A DNA stretch of 64,000 bases from Nostoc sp. NIES-3756 (GTDB taxonomy: Bacteria; Cyanobacteriota; Cyanobacteriia; Cyanobacteriales; Nostocaceae). Made by a program: the position numbers and the translations under genes. The stretch covers positions 2,576,501-2,640,500 of the forward strand of contig NZ_AP017295.1 in assembly GCF_001548375.1 (NCBI RefSeq), in the 5' to 3' direction. The notes beneath the pieces are model-generated. The model had not been told where the DNA came from. It did no database searches and saw only the letters and a program-made list of their open reading frames with translations. Position 1 is the first letter of the stretch. Each line of letters opens with the position of its first letter. Positions 63,034 through 64,000 of this stretch are shown one piece after another.

Positions 63034-64000
63034 ATGACTCAAACCCAAGAACGCCAAGCGGCTGGCTTGTATGTTCAAATCCCTGAACAACAACAAATCG
63101 CCTTTCCCCTCAAACATACAGAAGTACAAGCCAAAGTTACGGGTAATATTTCGCGGGTGGAAGTTACCCAAACTTTTGAAAACCCTTTTACTACTACCCT
63201 AGAAGCTGTCTATATCTTTCCCCTACCGGATGAGGCAGCCGTGGATGATATGCTGATTCGCATTGGGGAAACTACCATTCAAGGGAGTATTAAAAAACGC
63301 CAGGAAGCTCAACAAATATACGAGCAAGCCAAGCAACAAGGACGCACAACCGGGTTGTTGGAACAGGAACGGGATAATATATTTACTCAATCTCTGGCAA
63401 ACATCAAACCGGGTGAGCAAATTGATGTAATTATTCGCTATACAGATAGCCTCAAATTTGAGGCGGGTAATTATGAGTTTGTCTTTCCGATGGTGGTGGG
63501 GCCGCGTTATATCCCTGGCATAACTCTTGATGAAAATGCAGTGGGTGGGGCTTCTGCTACTGCACCAATGATGCAAAATCAAGATACTGATTTAGTTCCT
63601 GATGCTTCACGGTTGAATGCTCCTATCCTACCGTCGGGAACTCGCTCCCGTCATGATATTGATGTCACGGTGGAAATTGACGCAGGTGTGGCAATTCGGG
63701 GTGTGACATCGCCTTCTCACCAAATCCAGATCATGTATGCAGGACAGGTGGCGCGGGTTACACTTGCGTCTGGGGATAAAATTCCTAACAAAGACCTGAT
63801 TTTACGCTATCAAGTAGCAGGTGAAGCCACTCAAGCAACCGTCCTCACCCAAGCTGATGAACGGGGTGGACACTTTGCCCTGTACTTAATTCCCGCCCTC
63901 ACATACTCTCCAGAACAAGTAGTTCCTAAAGATGTCGTATTCCTCATCGATACTTCAGGTTCCCAAAGGGGTGCGCCGTTGATGCAGTGTCAGGAATTGA
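63034..64000 (+). CDS. VIT-VWA protein, N-terminal part
   Basis: The frame starts at ATG 63034 (GAGG seven bases upstream) and runs off the window after 322 codons. Residues about 15-150 are a VIT domain ('VEVTQTFENPFTTTLEAVYIFPLP', 'GSIKKRQEAQQIYEQAKQQG'-type). A VWA domain begins near 300 with 'VVFLIDTSGSQRGAP' (DxSxS metal site). VIT-VWA proteins resemble inter-alpha-trypsin inhibitor heavy chains; bacterial roles are poorly known. It is not obviously related in sequence to the VWA protein at 14.7 kb beyond that domain. Confidence 0.85.
   Translation, partial: MTQTQERQAAGLYVQIPEQQQIAFPLKHTEVQAKVTGNISRVEVTQTFENPFTTTLEAVYIFPLPDEAAVDDMLIRIGETTIQGSIKKRQEAQQIYEQAKQQGRTTGLLEQERDNIFTQSLANIKPGEQIDVIIRYTDSLKFEAGNYEFVFPMVVGPRYIPGITLDENAVGGASATAPMMQNQDTDLVPDASRLNAPILPSGTRSRHDIDVTVEIDAGVAIRGVTSPSHQIQIMYAGQVARVTLASGDKIPNKDLILRYQVAGEATQATVLTQADERGGHFALYLIPALTYSPEQVVPKDVVFLIDTSGSQRGAPLMQCQEL

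Noticed and set aside
63223..63582. 119-codon minus-strand frame
   Set aside because: Antisense to the VIT-VWA coding frame, which has clear domains and a ribosome-binding site.

Overview
The window looks like chromosome of a filamentous, heterocyst-forming cyanobacterium (Nostoc/Anabaena/Trichormus group). The evidence is: the HIP1 octamer GCGATCGC scattered through genes; many heptanucleotide tandem repeats (TAGTCCA, AATTACG, CCTCCTG, GTAGGGA, GGGTAAT) between genes; photosynthesis genes (psbV, psbV2, petE, a petJ-type cytochrome c6); a CrtW ketolase; a cyanobacterial Hfq; a NifX-like protein; and a DevBCA-type exporter. There is no rRNA, CRISPR array or intact insertion sequence. One tRNA (Glu, UUC) is present.

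Layout. 1-10 kb: end of a helix-hairpin-helix protein, a methyltransferase, an SDR oxidoreductase, 4-hydroxyphenylpyruvate dioxygenase, a GT4 sucrose-phosphate-synthase-like glycosyltransferase, an AlkA-type glycosylase, dapF, hfq and a Kef-type antiporter. 10-18 kb: accessory block with a CHAT-STAND-TPR protein, a MITE next to a 21-bp tandem array, a von Willebrand A (VWA) protein and a coupled two-gene unit (DUF6745 plus a small partner). 17.7-22 kb: a TetR regulator divergent from a DevB-DevC-DevA-like exporter, with two palindromic operators between them. 22-26.3 kb: SGNH esterase, crtW, and an ATP-grasp gene flanked by N-terminal relics of a CrtO-like oxidoreductase and of HflX.

26.8-41 kb: ilvA-GNAT, a CbbX/SpoVK-like AAA protein, an ArgJ paralogue, an internally duplicated helical protein, a subtilase followed by a free propeptide-like protein, glgC, a P-loop kinase, a DnaJ-type chaperone, DUF4870, HNH nuclease and CopG-like genes. 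41-48 kb: a GAF histidine-kinase-like protein that lacks its phosphoacceptor His, a SRPBCC protein, tRNA-Glu, an NhaP-type antiporter, a short cytochrome b and a lipase. 48-54.5 kb: a TonB-like protein, then the electron-carrier cluster psbV, psbV2, petE, petJ on the minus strand, and a NifX-like gene. 54.6-64 kb: a soluble acyl-ACP-desaturase-like diiron protein, CorA, a second STAND-TPR protein, a methyltransferase, a broken UPF0175 antitoxin gene, an AT-rich DGQHR-HNH protein (defence candidate) and the start of a VIT-VWA protein.

Most genes are single-gene units separated by repeat-filled spacers. Clear multi-gene units are ilvA-GNAT, the DevBCA-like set, DUF6745 with its partner, and the kinase-like/SRPBCC pair, whose ends overlap. 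The most unusual points are catalytic or ligand residues lost from otherwise intact genes (kinase His replaced within a HIP1 site, cytochrome b His to Gln, SDR Ser to Gly), gene relics beside intact genes, and the two STAND proteins with VWA neighbours. All functions are inferred by reading motifs from memory; no database search was run.
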